Shown here: positions 35,564-44,253 of the stretch, in pieces
Position numbering within the stretch: position 1 is the first letter of the stretch
Layout of the letters: every line of letters begins with the position of its first letter
Source: Thermus scotoductus DSM 8553
GTDB taxonomy: Bacteria; Deinococcota; Deinococci; Deinococcales; Thermaceae
Direction of reading: 5' to 3'
Length of the DNA: 64,000 bases
NCBI RefSeq assembly: GCF_000381045.1
Contig: NZ_KB905729.1
Coordinates: forward strand, 84,051 to 148,050
Position numbers and translations under genes: made by a program
The notes under the pieces: model-generated
Told to the model about the DNA's origin: nothing
Seen by the model: the letters and a program-made list of their open reading frames with translations, nothing else
Database searches by the model: none

Positions 35564-37308
35564 CGCAACTGGAAGCTTCTTGCGGTACTTTCCTGGAGTT
35601 CGGCGATGGCACGGAAGCCCTCGAGGGCCCGCCGTTTCTCCGTGGTACCTAGGGCAGACCAAAGCACCCGGTTGTCCACCCCCTTCCCCTGGCGCAGGGC
35701 GGCAAGCTGGTGTTTTAGGCGCAGGGCGAAGAAGAAGCGGAAGGCCTCCTCGAGGCGCTCCGCTCCCTCTTGGCTTAGGGTGCCTCCTTCCGCCGCTGCC
35801 TTGAGCCTTTCCACCGTGCCCTTGGCCAGGCTCCCCGCCATGAGGGCGTAAAGCCGGGCCAGGGCCACGATGGGGGCGAGGGCGTGGCGCTTGAGATCCA
35901 CAAAGCCCTCCTCTGTGCGCACCCTTCCAAAAAGGCCCAAGGGAGGGCGGAACTCCAGGCTGGCCTGGGCCAGGTGGTAAAGGAAGACCCCCTTCCGGCT
36001 TCCCTCCAGGATGGTTTCCTCCAGGGGCTTTAGGGAAAGGCTCCCCGCCGCCTTGCGCAGGTCAAAGAAGATCTGGGTTTCCAGGAGGGCCTGGGGTTCG
36101 GGGGCCTCCATCCAGCGGCGGAAGGTTTCCTGCCATTCCGGCAGGGTCTTGCGCCAGCGGGTGGCCATGTACCCTCCCTTGCACTCGGGGATCCCGGCCC
36201 GGATCAGCCCCCCCACCACGTGCTCCGCCAGGGCCTGGAAGTAGGCCTCATGGCCGTCACTTTCCAGCACCAAGGCGTTGTCCTGATCTGTAAGGAGGGC
36301 CTGCTCCCGCCTTCCCTCCGAGCCGAAGACCAAAAAGGCGTAGGCCACGGGAGGGGGGCCCAAGGCGGCTTCCGCCTCCCGCACCAGGCGGCGGATGAGG
36401 GCGTCGTTGAGGGAGGCCACCACCCGGCCGATCTCCACCCCGCCCAAGCCCCTCTGGAAGAGGCCTTCCACCAGGGAGGCCACCTCGAGGCTATACCGCT
36501 CCAGCTCCAGCCTTTCGATCCGCCTCAGGAGGAGGAGGGGGCTTTGCGCCTGGTTCAGGAGGAGGTCGGTGTGGGTGACCACCCCCACCACCCGTTCCCC
36601 TTCCGTGAGGGGCAGGTGGTGGATTCCCCGCTCCACCATGGCGGCCAGGGCTTCGTAGACGGGGGTTTCCGCTGGGAGGGAGAAGAGGGGAGAAGTCATC
36701 ACCTCCCCCACGGGGGTGGAAGGGGGGCGGCCCTCGGCCAGGACCCGGTTCCTCAGGTCGCGGTCGGTGAGGATGCCCGGGGGTTCGCCTTCCACCAGGA
36801 GGCTGGAGATGCCTTCCTGGCGCATCCTCCTGGCCGCTTCCTCCACGGTGGCGGAAGGCGGGATAAAGGCGGGCGGGCGGCGTACCAGCTGGCCCACCGG
36901 CGAGAAGAGGGAGGGGGCTGGGGCCAGCCTGAGCCGGACCCGTTCCACCAGGCCCTGGCCGAAAAAGCGGGCTACATCTGGATAGGCCAGAAGCCTTTGG
37001 AAGGCCTCCTTGGGAAAGGCCAGGACCTTAACCGGCGTTTTGGCCACCACGCTTAGGGAAGGAGGCTCCCCGGAGAGGAGGGAGGGGAAGCCGAAAAACT
37101 CCCCCGCCTCGAGGGTCCCCACCTCCTCTTCCCCGTCCACCAGGGCCACGCTTCCCTCCAGGAGCAGGTACAGGGCCTGCGCGGGCTCGCCCCCCTGGTC
37201 CAGGAGAAAGGTGCCAGGGGGATGTTCTTCCGCCCGGGCTTCCTTCAGCAGGGCTTCCCGTTCAGCCTCGGGAAGGGCGTTTAGGGGTGGAAGGGTTCTG
37301 GGATCCAT
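35560..37308 (-). CDS. cNMP-binding, CBS-pair and DUF294 nucleotidyltransferase-like protein
   Basis: A 582-aa cytoplasmic signalling protein. Residues 10-125 form a cyclic-nucleotide-binding domain (GSVALVDGEEEVGTLEAGEFFG), 145-265 a CBS pair (ISSLLVEGEPPGILTDRDLR, GIHHLPLTEGERVVGVVTHTDL), and 280-430 a DUF294 nucleotidyltransferase (FLVFGSEGRREQALLTDQDN). The rest is the matching C-terminal helical domain. Adenylate or cyclic nucleotides could bind in three places. Such proteins are regular companions of acetate/SSS loci. The start overlaps the preceding membrane-protein gene by 47 bp. Confidence 0.88.
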   Translation of the reverse strand: MDPRTLPPLNALPEAEREALLKEARAEEHPPGTFLLDQGGEPAQALYLLLEGSVALVDGEEEVGTLEAGEFFGFPSLLSGEPPSLSVVAKTPVKVLAFPKEAFQRLLAYPDVARFFGQGLVERVRLRLAPAPSLFSPVGQLVRRPPAFIPPSATVEEAARRMRQEGISSLLVEGEPPGILTDRDLRNRVLAEGRPPSTPVGEVMTSPLFSLPAETPVYEALAAMVERGIHHLPLTEGERVVGVVTHTDLLLNQAQSPLLLLRRIERLELERYSLEVASLVEGLFQRGLGGVEIGRVVASLNDALIRRLVREAEAALGPPPVAYAFLVFGSEGRREQALLTDQDNALVLESDGHEAYFQALAEHVVGGLIRAGIPECKGGYMATRWRKTLPEWQETFRRWMEAPEPQALLETQIFFDLRKAAGSLSLKPLEETILEGSRKGVFLYHLAQASLEFRPPLGLFGRVRTEEGFVDLKRHALAPIVALARLYALMAGSLAKGTVERLKAAAEGGTLSQEGAERLEEAFRFFFALRLKHQLAALRQGKGVDNRVLWSALGTTEKRRALEGFRAIAELQESTARSFQLR

Positions 37309-37630
37309 ACTCCGGGGTCAGCCAGGCCAGGAGGGGAACCAGGAGGTGAAGGGCCACCTGGGCCTGCAGGAGGATCAGAAGGCCAATGCCCAGCATGAAG
37401 GCCGGGGGGAGAAGCACCACCAGGCGGATCACCCGGCCTATCCCCGGCTCGGGTAAGGGCCAGATGCGGTGGTAAAGGATCCCAAGCCCCACCCCGACAC
37501 CGGCTCCCAGGGCGATCTGGAGCAGGGTAACCGGGGTGGGGAAGGGAAGGCCCAGGAGGTAGTGGCCCGTGAGGTAGAAGCCGAAGAACACCACCAGGCT
37601 TCCCAGGTAAAACCGCAGGTAATGGAGCAT
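37262..37630 (-). CDS. Membrane protein of unknown function (122 aa)
   Basis: Four hydrophobic segments (about 5-27, 33-50, 63-84, 87-106) and a short basic, proline-containing tail. No motif is recognised. TAAACT ends exactly 6 nt before its ATG, so it is probably the first gene of the kinase/regulator transcript. Its 3' end overlaps the cNMP/CBS gene. Confidence 0.7.
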   Translation of the reverse strand: MLHYLRFYLGSLVVFFGFYLTGHYLLGLPFPTPVTLLQIALGAGVGVGLGILYHRIWPLPEPGIGRVIRLVVLLPPAFMLGIGLLILLQAQVALHLLVPLLAWLTPEYGSQNPSTPKRPSRG

Positions 37631-37636
37631 GAGGAT

Positions 37637-37661
37637 AGTTTAAGGGGGGCAGAAGCCCCCC
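37637..37661 (-). promoter_or_regulatory. Terminator-like hairpin plus leaderless -10 between symporter and kinase units
   Basis: On the minus strand GGGGGGC-TTCT-GCCCCCC (37661-37644), a perfect 7-bp stem, is followed by TTAAACT. TAAACT (37642-37637) is itself a -10 lying 6 nt before the ATG at 37630. The symporter transcript can thus end and a new one begin within 30 bp. Confidence 0.5.
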
Positions 37662-37668
37662 TCGTGGT

Positions 37669-39411
37669 CTAGTGCTCCGCAGCCTGCCCTGCGCCTTTGG
37701 GGATGCGGATATCCTCCACCAGGTGCTGGATGTGCTCAGGGGGTGGGGGCGTGGCCCGGGAAACCACGTAGGCCACCACGAAGTTCAGGATCATCCCGAT
37801 GACGCCCACCCCTTCGGCGCTGATGCCGAAGAGGTTCGGGATCACCGGGGCCGGGGCCCCGAAGATCTGGGGTGCCCGCATCATCCCGATCATGACCGCG
37901 GTGAAGATGAGGCCCACCAGGATGCCGGCGATGGCCCCCTCCCGGTTCATCCGCTTGTCAAAGATGCCCAGCAGGATGGCGGGGAAGAGGCTCGCCGCCG
38001 CCAGACCGAAAGCGAAGGCCACCACCTGGGCCACAAACCCCGGGGGGTTGATGCCGAAGTACCCTGATAGGATCACCGCTAGGAGGATGACGATGCGGCC
38101 TGCCAAAAGGCGCTGGGCCTCCGTGGCGTTGGGCCGGAAGATGCGGTAGTAGATGTCGTGGGAAATGGCGCTGGACATGGCCAAAAGCAGGCCCGCAGCC
38201 GTGGAGAGGGCGGCTGCCAGACCGCCCGCTGCCACCAAGGCGATGACCCACGGGGCCAGCTTGGCCACCTCCGGCGTGGAGAGCACGATGATGTCGTTAT
38301 CGATGTGAACCTCGTTCTTGCTCTTCTCGTCGGGGGTGTTGAAGTCCGGCTTACCGCCCTTTAAGGCGAAGGCCCGGCCCGGGGCTACGGTGATCTTCCC
38401 GTCCCCATCCTTATCCACGAAGGCCAGCAGCTTGGTCTTCTCCCACTTGGCCACCCAGTCGATCTGGCGCACTTCCTCCAGGGTCTTGCCGTGCAGGGTG
38501 CTGATGAGGTTGTAGCGGGCGAAGGCGGCAAGCGCCGGGGCCGTGGTGTAGAGGAGGGCGATGAAGAGCAAGGCCCAACCAGCGGAGTAGCGGGCGGAGC
38601 GGACGTCGGGCACGGTGTAGAAGCGGATGATCACGTGGGGAAGCCCGGCCGTACCCACCATCAGGGCCAGGGTGATGGCCAGGATGTCGATCATGGGCTT
38701 GCCCTGGAAGGGCTTGGTGTACTCGGTGAAGCCCAGGTCCACCTGGATCTGGTTCAGGCGGCTCACCAGGTCGCTGAAGGTGAAGGCCAGCTGGGGAATG
38801 GGGTTGCCGGTGAGGACGTTGGCGATGGCGATGGCCGGGATCAGGTAGGCGATGATCAGGACCGTGTACTGGGCCACCTGGGTCCAGGTGATTCCCTTCA
38901 TGCCGCCCAGCACCGCAAAGAAGGCCACCACCGCCACGCCGATGATGACCCCGGTGGCGATGTCCACCTGCAGGAAGCGGCTGAACACGATGCCCACACC
39001 CCGCATCTGCCCGGCCACGTAGATGAGGGAGATGAAGATGGTGGCGATGGCAGCCACAGCCCGGGCGGTATGGGAGTAGTAACGATCGCCGATGAAGTCG
39101 GGTACCGTGTACTTGCCGTATTTGCGCAGGTATGGGGCCAGGAGCAAAGCCAGGAGCACATAACCGCCCGTCCAGCCCATGAGGTAGACGGCACCGTCAT
39201 ACCCCATGAAAGAGATAAGTCCCGCCATGGAGATGAAGCTGGCGGCAGACATCCAGTCGGCGGCGGTGGCAGCACCGTTGGCGATAGCGGGTACCCCTCG
39301 CCCTGCCACGTAGAACCCTGCGGTTTCCCTAACCCGGCTGGCGTAGCCGATGTAGATGTATATGGCAAAGGTGATACCCACAATCAGGTAGGTCCAAGCT
39401 TCCACGCTCAT
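37669..39411 (-). CDS. Sodium/solute symporter, VC_2705-type (probable acetate/carboxylate carrier)
   Basis: A 580-aa SSS-family transporter with about 13 membrane helices. It shows TAADWMSAASFISMAGLISF, the sodium-site helix, and LPHVIIRFYTVPD. The partner small subunit lies 10 bp upstream, the arrangement typical of the VC_2705/DUF4212 systems. The acetate genes around it suggest acetate or another short carboxylate. A large soluble loop of about 70 residues (near 310-380) holds an EF-hand-like DKDGDGKITV. It ends before a terminator hairpin. Confidence 0.9.
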   Translation of the reverse strand: MSVEAWTYLIVGITFAIYIYIGYASRVRETAGFYVAGRGVPAIANGAATAADWMSAASFISMAGLISFMGYDGAVYLMGWTGGYVLLALLLAPYLRKYGKYTVPDFIGDRYYSHTARAVAAIATIFISLIYVAGQMRGVGIVFSRFLQVDIATGVIIGVAVVAFFAVLGGMKGITWTQVAQYTVLIIAYLIPAIAIANVLTGNPIPQLAFTFSDLVSRLNQIQVDLGFTEYTKPFQGKPMIDILAITLALMVGTAGLPHVIIRFYTVPDVRSARYSAGWALLFIALLYTTAPALAAFARYNLISTLHGKTLEEVRQIDWVAKWEKTKLLAFVDKDGDGKITVAPGRAFALKGGKPDFNTPDEKSKNEVHIDNDIIVLSTPEVAKLAPWVIALVAAGGLAAALSTAAGLLLAMSSAISHDIYYRIFRPNATEAQRLLAGRIVILLAVILSGYFGINPPGFVAQVVAFAFGLAAASLFPAILLGIFDKRMNREGAIAGILVGLIFTAVMIGMMRAPQIFGAPAPVIPNLFGISAEGVGVIGMILNFVVAYVVSRATPPPPEHIQHLVEDIRIPKGAGQAAEH

Positions 39412-39421
39412 AGCCTTCCTC

Positions 39422-39670
39422 CTATTCGTGTACGCCGTACTGGCGATCCAACTGGTCCATCTTCCAGGCGTAGTAGAAAATCAAGATGACAAAGACGTAG
39501 ATGCTTCCCTGCTGGGCGAACCAGAATCCCAAGGGAAGCGCCCCTAAACGGATGGCGTTTAGGGGTTCCGCCAGGAGGATGCCAAGGACGTACGAAACCA
39601 GGGCCCAAACGATAAGCAGGTTTCGTATAAGGGATGTGTTGGCCTTCCAGTATCCTTCCAGGTTGCTCAT
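39422..39670 (-). CDS. DUF4212 small subunit of the sodium/solute symporter
   Basis: An 82-aa protein with two membrane helices (about 15-37 and 47-68), MSNLEGYWKANTSLIRNLLI at the N-terminus and YYAWKMDQLDRQYG at the end, all typical of DUF4212. It precedes the large symporter subunit by 10 bp. GGAGGGAG lies before the ATG, and a consensus promoter lies 70 bp upstream. Confidence 0.9.
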   Translation of the reverse strand: MSNLEGYWKANTSLIRNLLIVWALVSYVLGILLAEPLNAIRLGALPLGFWFAQQGSIYVFVILIFYYAWKMDQLDRQYGVHE

Positions 39671-39737
39671 AACTCCCTCCCCCGCTAGGGAAGCGCTCTT
39701 GGCGCTCTATTGCCTTCCTCCCTCGCGGTTAGGGGCA

Positions 39738-39766
39738 ATCTTAGGGAAGAGTGAGGAACGTGTCAA
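39738..39766 (-). promoter_or_regulatory. Promoter of the DUF4212-symporter operon
   Basis: TTGACA (39766-39761), 17-bp spacer, TAAGAT (39743-39738). The bases before the -35 read TTTAGGTTTC, so the box TTTCTTGAC is shared with the two divergent acs promoters near 44.3 kb, a possible common site. Confidence 0.7.
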
Positions 39767-39822
39767 GAAACCTAAACTTTGCGGGTATGCGCAAAAGGGG
39801 GGGTTTTCTCGGTGAGGAAAGG

Positions 39823-39845
39823 GGGGCTGGGGTGTTCCCAGCCCC
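39823..39845 (-). terminator. Terminator hairpin after the second acs gene
   Basis: GGGGCTGGG-AACAC-CCCAGCCCC on the minus strand, a perfect 9-bp stem starting 16 nt after the acs stop, followed by CCTTTCC. It separates the acs unit from the symporter promoter. Confidence 0.6.
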
Positions 39846-39860
39846 GAAGGTAAGGTGGGG

Positions 39861-41744
39861 CTACTCCTCGAGGGTGGAGAGATCCCCCGGGTCCTTGCCC
39901 AGCTCCTGGGCCTTGAGGAGGCGGCGCAGGATCTTGCCCGAGCGGGTCTTGGGAAGCTTGTCCAGGAAGACGATCTCGGAAGGGGTGGCGATGGGACCCA
40001 GCTCCCGGCGCACGTGGGCGATGAGGCTTTCCTTAAGCTCCTCCGAGGGAGTCTGGCCTAGCCGAAGCACCACAAAGGCCTTGATGGCCTCCCCCTTAAG
40101 GGGATCGGGTACCCCTATGACCGCCGCCTCGGCCACGGCGGGGTGGGAAACCAGGGCGCTTTCCACGTCGGCGGTACCGATGCGGTGGCCCGCCACGTTC
40201 AGGACGTCGTCCGCCCGGCCCAGGACGCTAAAATAGCCCTCCTCATCCTTGCTGGCAATATCTCCGGAAGCGTATACGTTCCCCGGCACCTCCCGCCAGT
40301 ACTGGAGGTAGCGGTCGTGGTTGCCCCAGACGGTGCGCATCATGTGGGGGAAGGGGCGCTTCAGGACCAGAAGCCCCCCTTGCCCTGGGGGAACTGGTTT
40401 TCCTTCCTCGTTCACCACCTCGGCCTCCACCCCCGGCAGGGCCACCCCGGCGAAGCCAGGTTTGGCCGGGAGGACCAGGGGGGTGCCCAGGGTGGGCCCG
40501 CCCAGCTCCGTCTGCCACCAGTTGTCGGCCACAAACCCCCGCTGGCCCCCATCCACCAGGTGCTGGTAAGCCCAGCGCAGGGCCTCAGGGTTTAAGGGTT
40601 CCCCGGCCACGGCGATGAGGCGCAGGGAGGAAAGGTCGTATCGGGCAGGCCACTCGGGGCCGAACTTCATGAAAAGGCGCACCGCGGTGGGGGCGGTGAA
40701 CATCACGTTTACCCGGTAGCGCTCCACCACCTGCCAGAAGGCCCCGGGGTCGGGGTAGTCGGGGGCTCCTTCCCGGAGGAGGCTGGTGACCCCCTCCAGG
40801 AGGGGGGCGTAGACGATGTAGGAGTGGCCCACGATCCAGCCGATGTCGCTGGTGGTCCAGAAGACGTCGTCGTCCTTCACGTCAAAGAAGGTGCGCAGGT
40901 GGTAGGTGGTGCCCACCATGTACCCCCCGTGGACGTGGACCACGCCTTTGGGCTTTCCCGTGGAGCCGGAGGTGTAGAGGATGAAGAGGGGGTGCTCGGC
41001 GTCCACCATCTCTGCCCGCGCCTCCGGTGGGCTTCCCCAGAGGATTTCCTGGAAGTCGTAATGCCCCTCGGGAAGCTCCGCCTGGAAGGCCCGCTGGAAC
41101 CAGACCACCTTTAGGGGCAGGTCCTTGATGGCCTCCTCCACGATGGAGCGGAGGTCTACTCCCTTTCCCCTCCGGTAGCTCACATCCCCGGCGATGAGGA
41201 GCTTGGCCCCGGCGTCCAGGATGCGTTCCCGCAGGGCGCTCACCCCAAGCCCGGCGTAGACCACGCTGTGGATGGCCCCCAGGTAGGCGGTGGCCAGCAT
41301 GGCCAGGATGCCCTCGAGGGTTAAGGGCATATAGATGACCACTCGGTCCCCCTTCTCTACCCCAAGGCGCCTAAGCCCCGTGGCCAGGCGGCGCACCCGG
41401 TCCAAGAGCTCCCCGTAGGTGAGCTTTTCCTCCCGGCCGTCCTCGGAGAGGTAGAGGAGGGCCACCTTGTTCCTGAGACCCCTTTCCACATTGCGTTCCA
41501 GGGCGTTGTAGACGGCGTTGGTGGTGCCTCCCAAGAACCAGCGGTGCTCGGGAAGGTTCCACTCCAGCACCTTTTCAAAGGGCTTCTCCCAGTAGAACCT
41601 CCGGGCCCATTCGCCCCAGAAGCCCTCGGGGTCCTCGAGGCTTCGCCGGTACTCTTCAGGGAAATTCTGGAGATTCGCCCTAAGGCGCACCTCCTCCGGG
41701 GCCCAAAGCCGCTCTTCCGCCTTAAGAAGCTTTTGCACCGCCAT
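39861..41744 (-). CDS. Acetyl-CoA synthetase paralogue (AMP-forming)
   Basis: A 627-aa ANL-superfamily enzyme that activates acetate or a related short acid to acyl-CoA via acyl-AMP. The P-loop [24 protein letters not shown], hinge/A8 [16 protein letters not shown] and catalytic lysine KTRSGKILRRLL are all canonical. ATG 41744 follows GGAGGAG and lies within the last 23 bp of the IclR-fusion gene, so translation is coupled. NWWQTELGG differs from the TWWQTETGG of classical Acs, so propionate or another acid is possible. Confidence 0.92.
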   Translation of the reverse strand: MAVQKLLKAEERLWAPEEVRLRANLQNFPEEYRRSLEDPEGFWGEWARRFYWEKPFEKVLEWNLPEHRWFLGGTTNAVYNALERNVERGLRNKVALLYLSEDGREEKLTYGELLDRVRRLATGLRRLGVEKGDRVVIYMPLTLEGILAMLATAYLGAIHSVVYAGLGVSALRERILDAGAKLLIAGDVSYRRGKGVDLRSIVEEAIKDLPLKVVWFQRAFQAELPEGHYDFQEILWGSPPEARAEMVDAEHPLFILYTSGSTGKPKGVVHVHGGYMVGTTYHLRTFFDVKDDDVFWTTSDIGWIVGHSYIVYAPLLEGVTSLLREGAPDYPDPGAFWQVVERYRVNVMFTAPTAVRLFMKFGPEWPARYDLSSLRLIAVAGEPLNPEALRWAYQHLVDGGQRGFVADNWWQTELGGPTLGTPLVLPAKPGFAGVALPGVEAEVVNEEGKPVPPGQGGLLVLKRPFPHMMRTVWGNHDRYLQYWREVPGNVYASGDIASKDEEGYFSVLGRADDVLNVAGHRIGTADVESALVSHPAVAEAAVIGVPDPLKGEAIKAFVVLRLGQTPSEELKESLIAHVRRELGPIATPSEIVFLDKLPKTRSGKILRRLLKAQELGKDPGDLSTLEE

Positions 41745-44253
41745 ACTCCTCCTCCAATGCCGAGACATCCCCAGGGTCTACGCCCAGGAGTTCTGCCTTT
41801 AGAAGCCGCCTAAGGATCTTGCCGCTTCGGGTACGGGGCAGGCGTTCCACGAAGACGATCCGGGGCGGGGGAACCGGCCCCAGATGCCGCAGGAGGTGGG
41901 CCTTGATCTTCTCGGCCAGGAGGGCCTTGAGCTCCTCGGGTACCTCCTTCTTGGGGACCGCAAAGACCACGATTTCCTCGCCTTCCTCCCCGGGGATCCC
42001 GATGGCGGCTGCCTCCGCCACCTGGGGGTGGGTGAGGGCGGCCGCCTCCACCTCGGCGGTGCCGAGCCGGGCCTCCCCCACCTTGATGACCTCCTCGGAG
42101 CGGCCCAGGATGCGGAAGTAGCCTTCCTCGTCCCAGGTGGCGAGGTCCCCCGTCCAGTAGAGTCCTCCCTTCCAGGGACTTTCCCCCCCAAGGAGGTCCA
42201 CCATGTGGGCGGGCCCCACCCTGAGGAGCACCAGGTGGCCCTTGGCTCCGGGAGGCAGGACCCGGCCTTCGGCGTCCACTACCCGGGCTTCCACCCCCGG
42301 CAGCGGTACCCCCACGAAGCCCGGCTTGGCGGGGAGGGTTAGGGGGGTGGCCAGGGCTGGGGCTCCCAGTTCCGTCTGCCACCAGTTGTCCAGGGGCCAG
42401 GCCAGGTTCTCCCGGGTCCAGCGCCACACCTCTGGGGCCAAAGCCTCCCCTACGCTTCCCACCAGGCGCAAGGAGGTGGGCCGGGCCTCCCCGTGGCGGC
42501 GGAGGGCGCGGAGCACCGTGGGGGAGGTGAGGAGCACGTCCACCCCAAGCCGCCTAAGCCGCTCGTAGAAGGCAGCGGGGCTGGGATGGTCGGGCCGATC
42601 CTCCACCAGGAGGCTGGTGCCCCCCAGGAAGAGCGGGGCGTAGAGGCCGAAGGAATGCCCCACCACCCAGAAGAGGTCGGCGGTGGTGTGGAAGACCTCT
42701 CCCGGTTTCAGGTCAAAGAGGTAGCGGAAGGCCCAGCTTACCCCCACCATGTACCCGCCGTGGCCGTGGACCACTCCCTTGGGGATGCCCGTGGAGCCTG
42801 AGGTGTGGAGGAGGAAAAGGGGGTGGTGGGCGGGGACGGGCACCGCCTCCAGGGGGCTTCCCTCGGAGGCCCGTTCCAGGAACTCGGTGCTTCCCCGCAC
42901 GTGCCACAGCACCGGCAGGTCCAGGTCCTTTAGGGCCGCCTCCACCACCGGCCTCAAGGGGACGAGCTGCCCCCGGCGGAAGTAGCCGTCGGCGGCGATG
43001 AGAAGCCGGGCCTGGCTTTGCAGGAGGCGCTCCCTAAGGGCCTCGGGCCCCAGGCCCACGGGCAGGGCCACGTGCACCGCCCCAATCCGCGCCAAGGCCA
43101 GGAGGCTCAAGGCAGCCTCCAGCCCCGTGGGCAGGTAGAGGGCCACCCGGTCTCCCCGCTTTATCCCCAGGTTCTGGAAGACCCCGGCGAGGCGGCTGGA
43201 GAGGTCCAAAAGTTCCCGGTAGGTCCACTTTTCCAGGTGCCCATCCCCATCCAGGGTGATGAGGGCCACCTGCTGGGCCCTTTCCGGTAGGTGGCGGTCT
43301 AAGGCGTTTAAGGCGGCGTTGGTGCGTCCTCCGCTGAACCAGGTGTGGGTGGCGGGGTCGTAGACCCTTTCCCAGGGGGTTTCCCAGTGGAACTCCCGGG
43401 CGAAGCTGCCGAAAAAGCCTTCGGGATCCTCGAGGCTTGCCTGGTAGGCCCCGGGGTAGTCCCGCAGGTTGGCCCTTTCCTTAAGGGCGCAAGGGGGTTC
43501 CACCACCTCCACCTGGAGGCTTGGCTCCAGGGGAGAGGCCAGGCTGGGGGGCTCGGGAGGGCGCAGGTGGGCGGACACCTGGGCCACCTCGGAAAGGGCC
43601 CGGGCCAGGCGGCCGAAGGCGAAGGGAAAGCGCCGGGTGGGCACCACCACCCCCAAAGCCCCCAGAAGCTCCCCTCCCGGGCCGAAAAGGGGAGCCGCCA
43701 GGGCCGAAAGGCCCGGGGCGTACTCCTCCATCTCCGCCGCCAGGCCCGATTCCCGGACCCGGGTGAGTTCCGCCTCGAGGGCCAAGGGATCCGTCAGGGT
43801 GTAGGGGGTTCTGGGGACAAGGGGGGGTAGGGACAGGGCCCCGTAGGCCAGGAGGACCTTGCCCAGGGCCAGGGCGTGGACCTCCTCCGGCAGGGTGTCC
43901 CCCAGGGGATGGGGCTGGCCCTGGCGCCCCCGGGTTTTGAGCCGGATTCCTTCCGGGGTCAGAAGGGCCAGGTAGCACCGCTCCCGGGTGCGGAGGTAGA
44001 GTTCCTCCAAGGCTTCCTCGAGGGGCGTGGTTTCCAGCCGGAGGGGCTTGGCCTGGCCCAGGCGGTACCCCCGCTCCGTCTTCACCGCGAAGCCCTCCTC
44101 CGCCAGGCTGTTCAAAAGCGCATAGGCGGTGGAGAGGCTCTTCCCCAGGAGGCGGGCCACCTCCTTCACCTCCACCCCTTCCGGGTGCTCGGCCAGGTAG
44201 GCCAGGATGCGCAGGGCCGCCTGGACCGTGGAGAGGCTCCTCTTCCTGGCCAT
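41722..44253 (-). CDS. IclR-type transcription factor fused to an acetyl-CoA synthetase-like domain
   Basis: An 843-aa single reading frame. Residues 1-65 are an IclR winged helix (STVQAALRILAYLAEHPEGV, EVARLLGKSLSTAYALLNSL), and 75-230 the IclR effector domain (GLAAEMEEYAPGLSALAAPLF). Residues 260-843 are a full-length acetyl-CoA synthetase domain with HTSGSTGIPKGVVH, WWQTELG, and lysine K812 in RTRSGKILRR. The hinge/A8 motif reads GRSEEVIKVGEARLGT instead of GRxDDVxNVxGHRLGT. ATG 44253 is chosen; a longer frame to 44310 runs into the operator-like palindrome. Coupled to the next acs, divergent from canonical acs. Role inferred: acetate-responsive regulator, possibly also an enzyme. Confidence 0.9.
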   Translation of the reverse strand: MARKRSLSTVQAALRILAYLAEHPEGVEVKEVARLLGKSLSTAYALLNSLAEEGFAVKTERGYRLGQAKPLRLETTPLEEALEELYLRTRERCYLALLTPEGIRLKTRGRQGQPHPLGDTLPEEVHALALGKVLLAYGALSLPPLVPRTPYTLTDPLALEAELTRVRESGLAAEMEEYAPGLSALAAPLFGPGGELLGALGVVVPTRRFPFAFGRLARALSEVAQVSAHLRPPEPPSLASPLEPSLQVEVVEPPCALKERANLRDYPGAYQASLEDPEGFFGSFAREFHWETPWERVYDPATHTWFSGGRTNAALNALDRHLPERAQQVALITLDGDGHLEKWTYRELLDLSSRLAGVFQNLGIKRGDRVALYLPTGLEAALSLLALARIGAVHVALPVGLGPEALRERLLQSQARLLIAADGYFRRGQLVPLRPVVEAALKDLDLPVLWHVRGSTEFLERASEGSPLEAVPVPAHHPLFLLHTSGSTGIPKGVVHGHGGYMVGVSWAFRYLFDLKPGEVFHTTADLFWVVGHSFGLYAPLFLGGTSLLVEDRPDHPSPAAFYERLRRLGVDVLLTSPTVLRALRRHGEARPTSLRLVGSVGEALAPEVWRWTRENLAWPLDNWWQTELGAPALATPLTLPAKPGFVGVPLPGVEARVVDAEGRVLPPGAKGHLVLLRVGPAHMVDLLGGESPWKGGLYWTGDLATWDEEGYFRILGRSEEVIKVGEARLGTAEVEAAALTHPQVAEAAAIGIPGEEGEEIVVFAVPKKEVPEELKALLAEKIKAHLLRHLGPVPPPRIVFVERLPRTRSGKILRRLLKAELLGVDPGDVSALEEEYGGAKAS

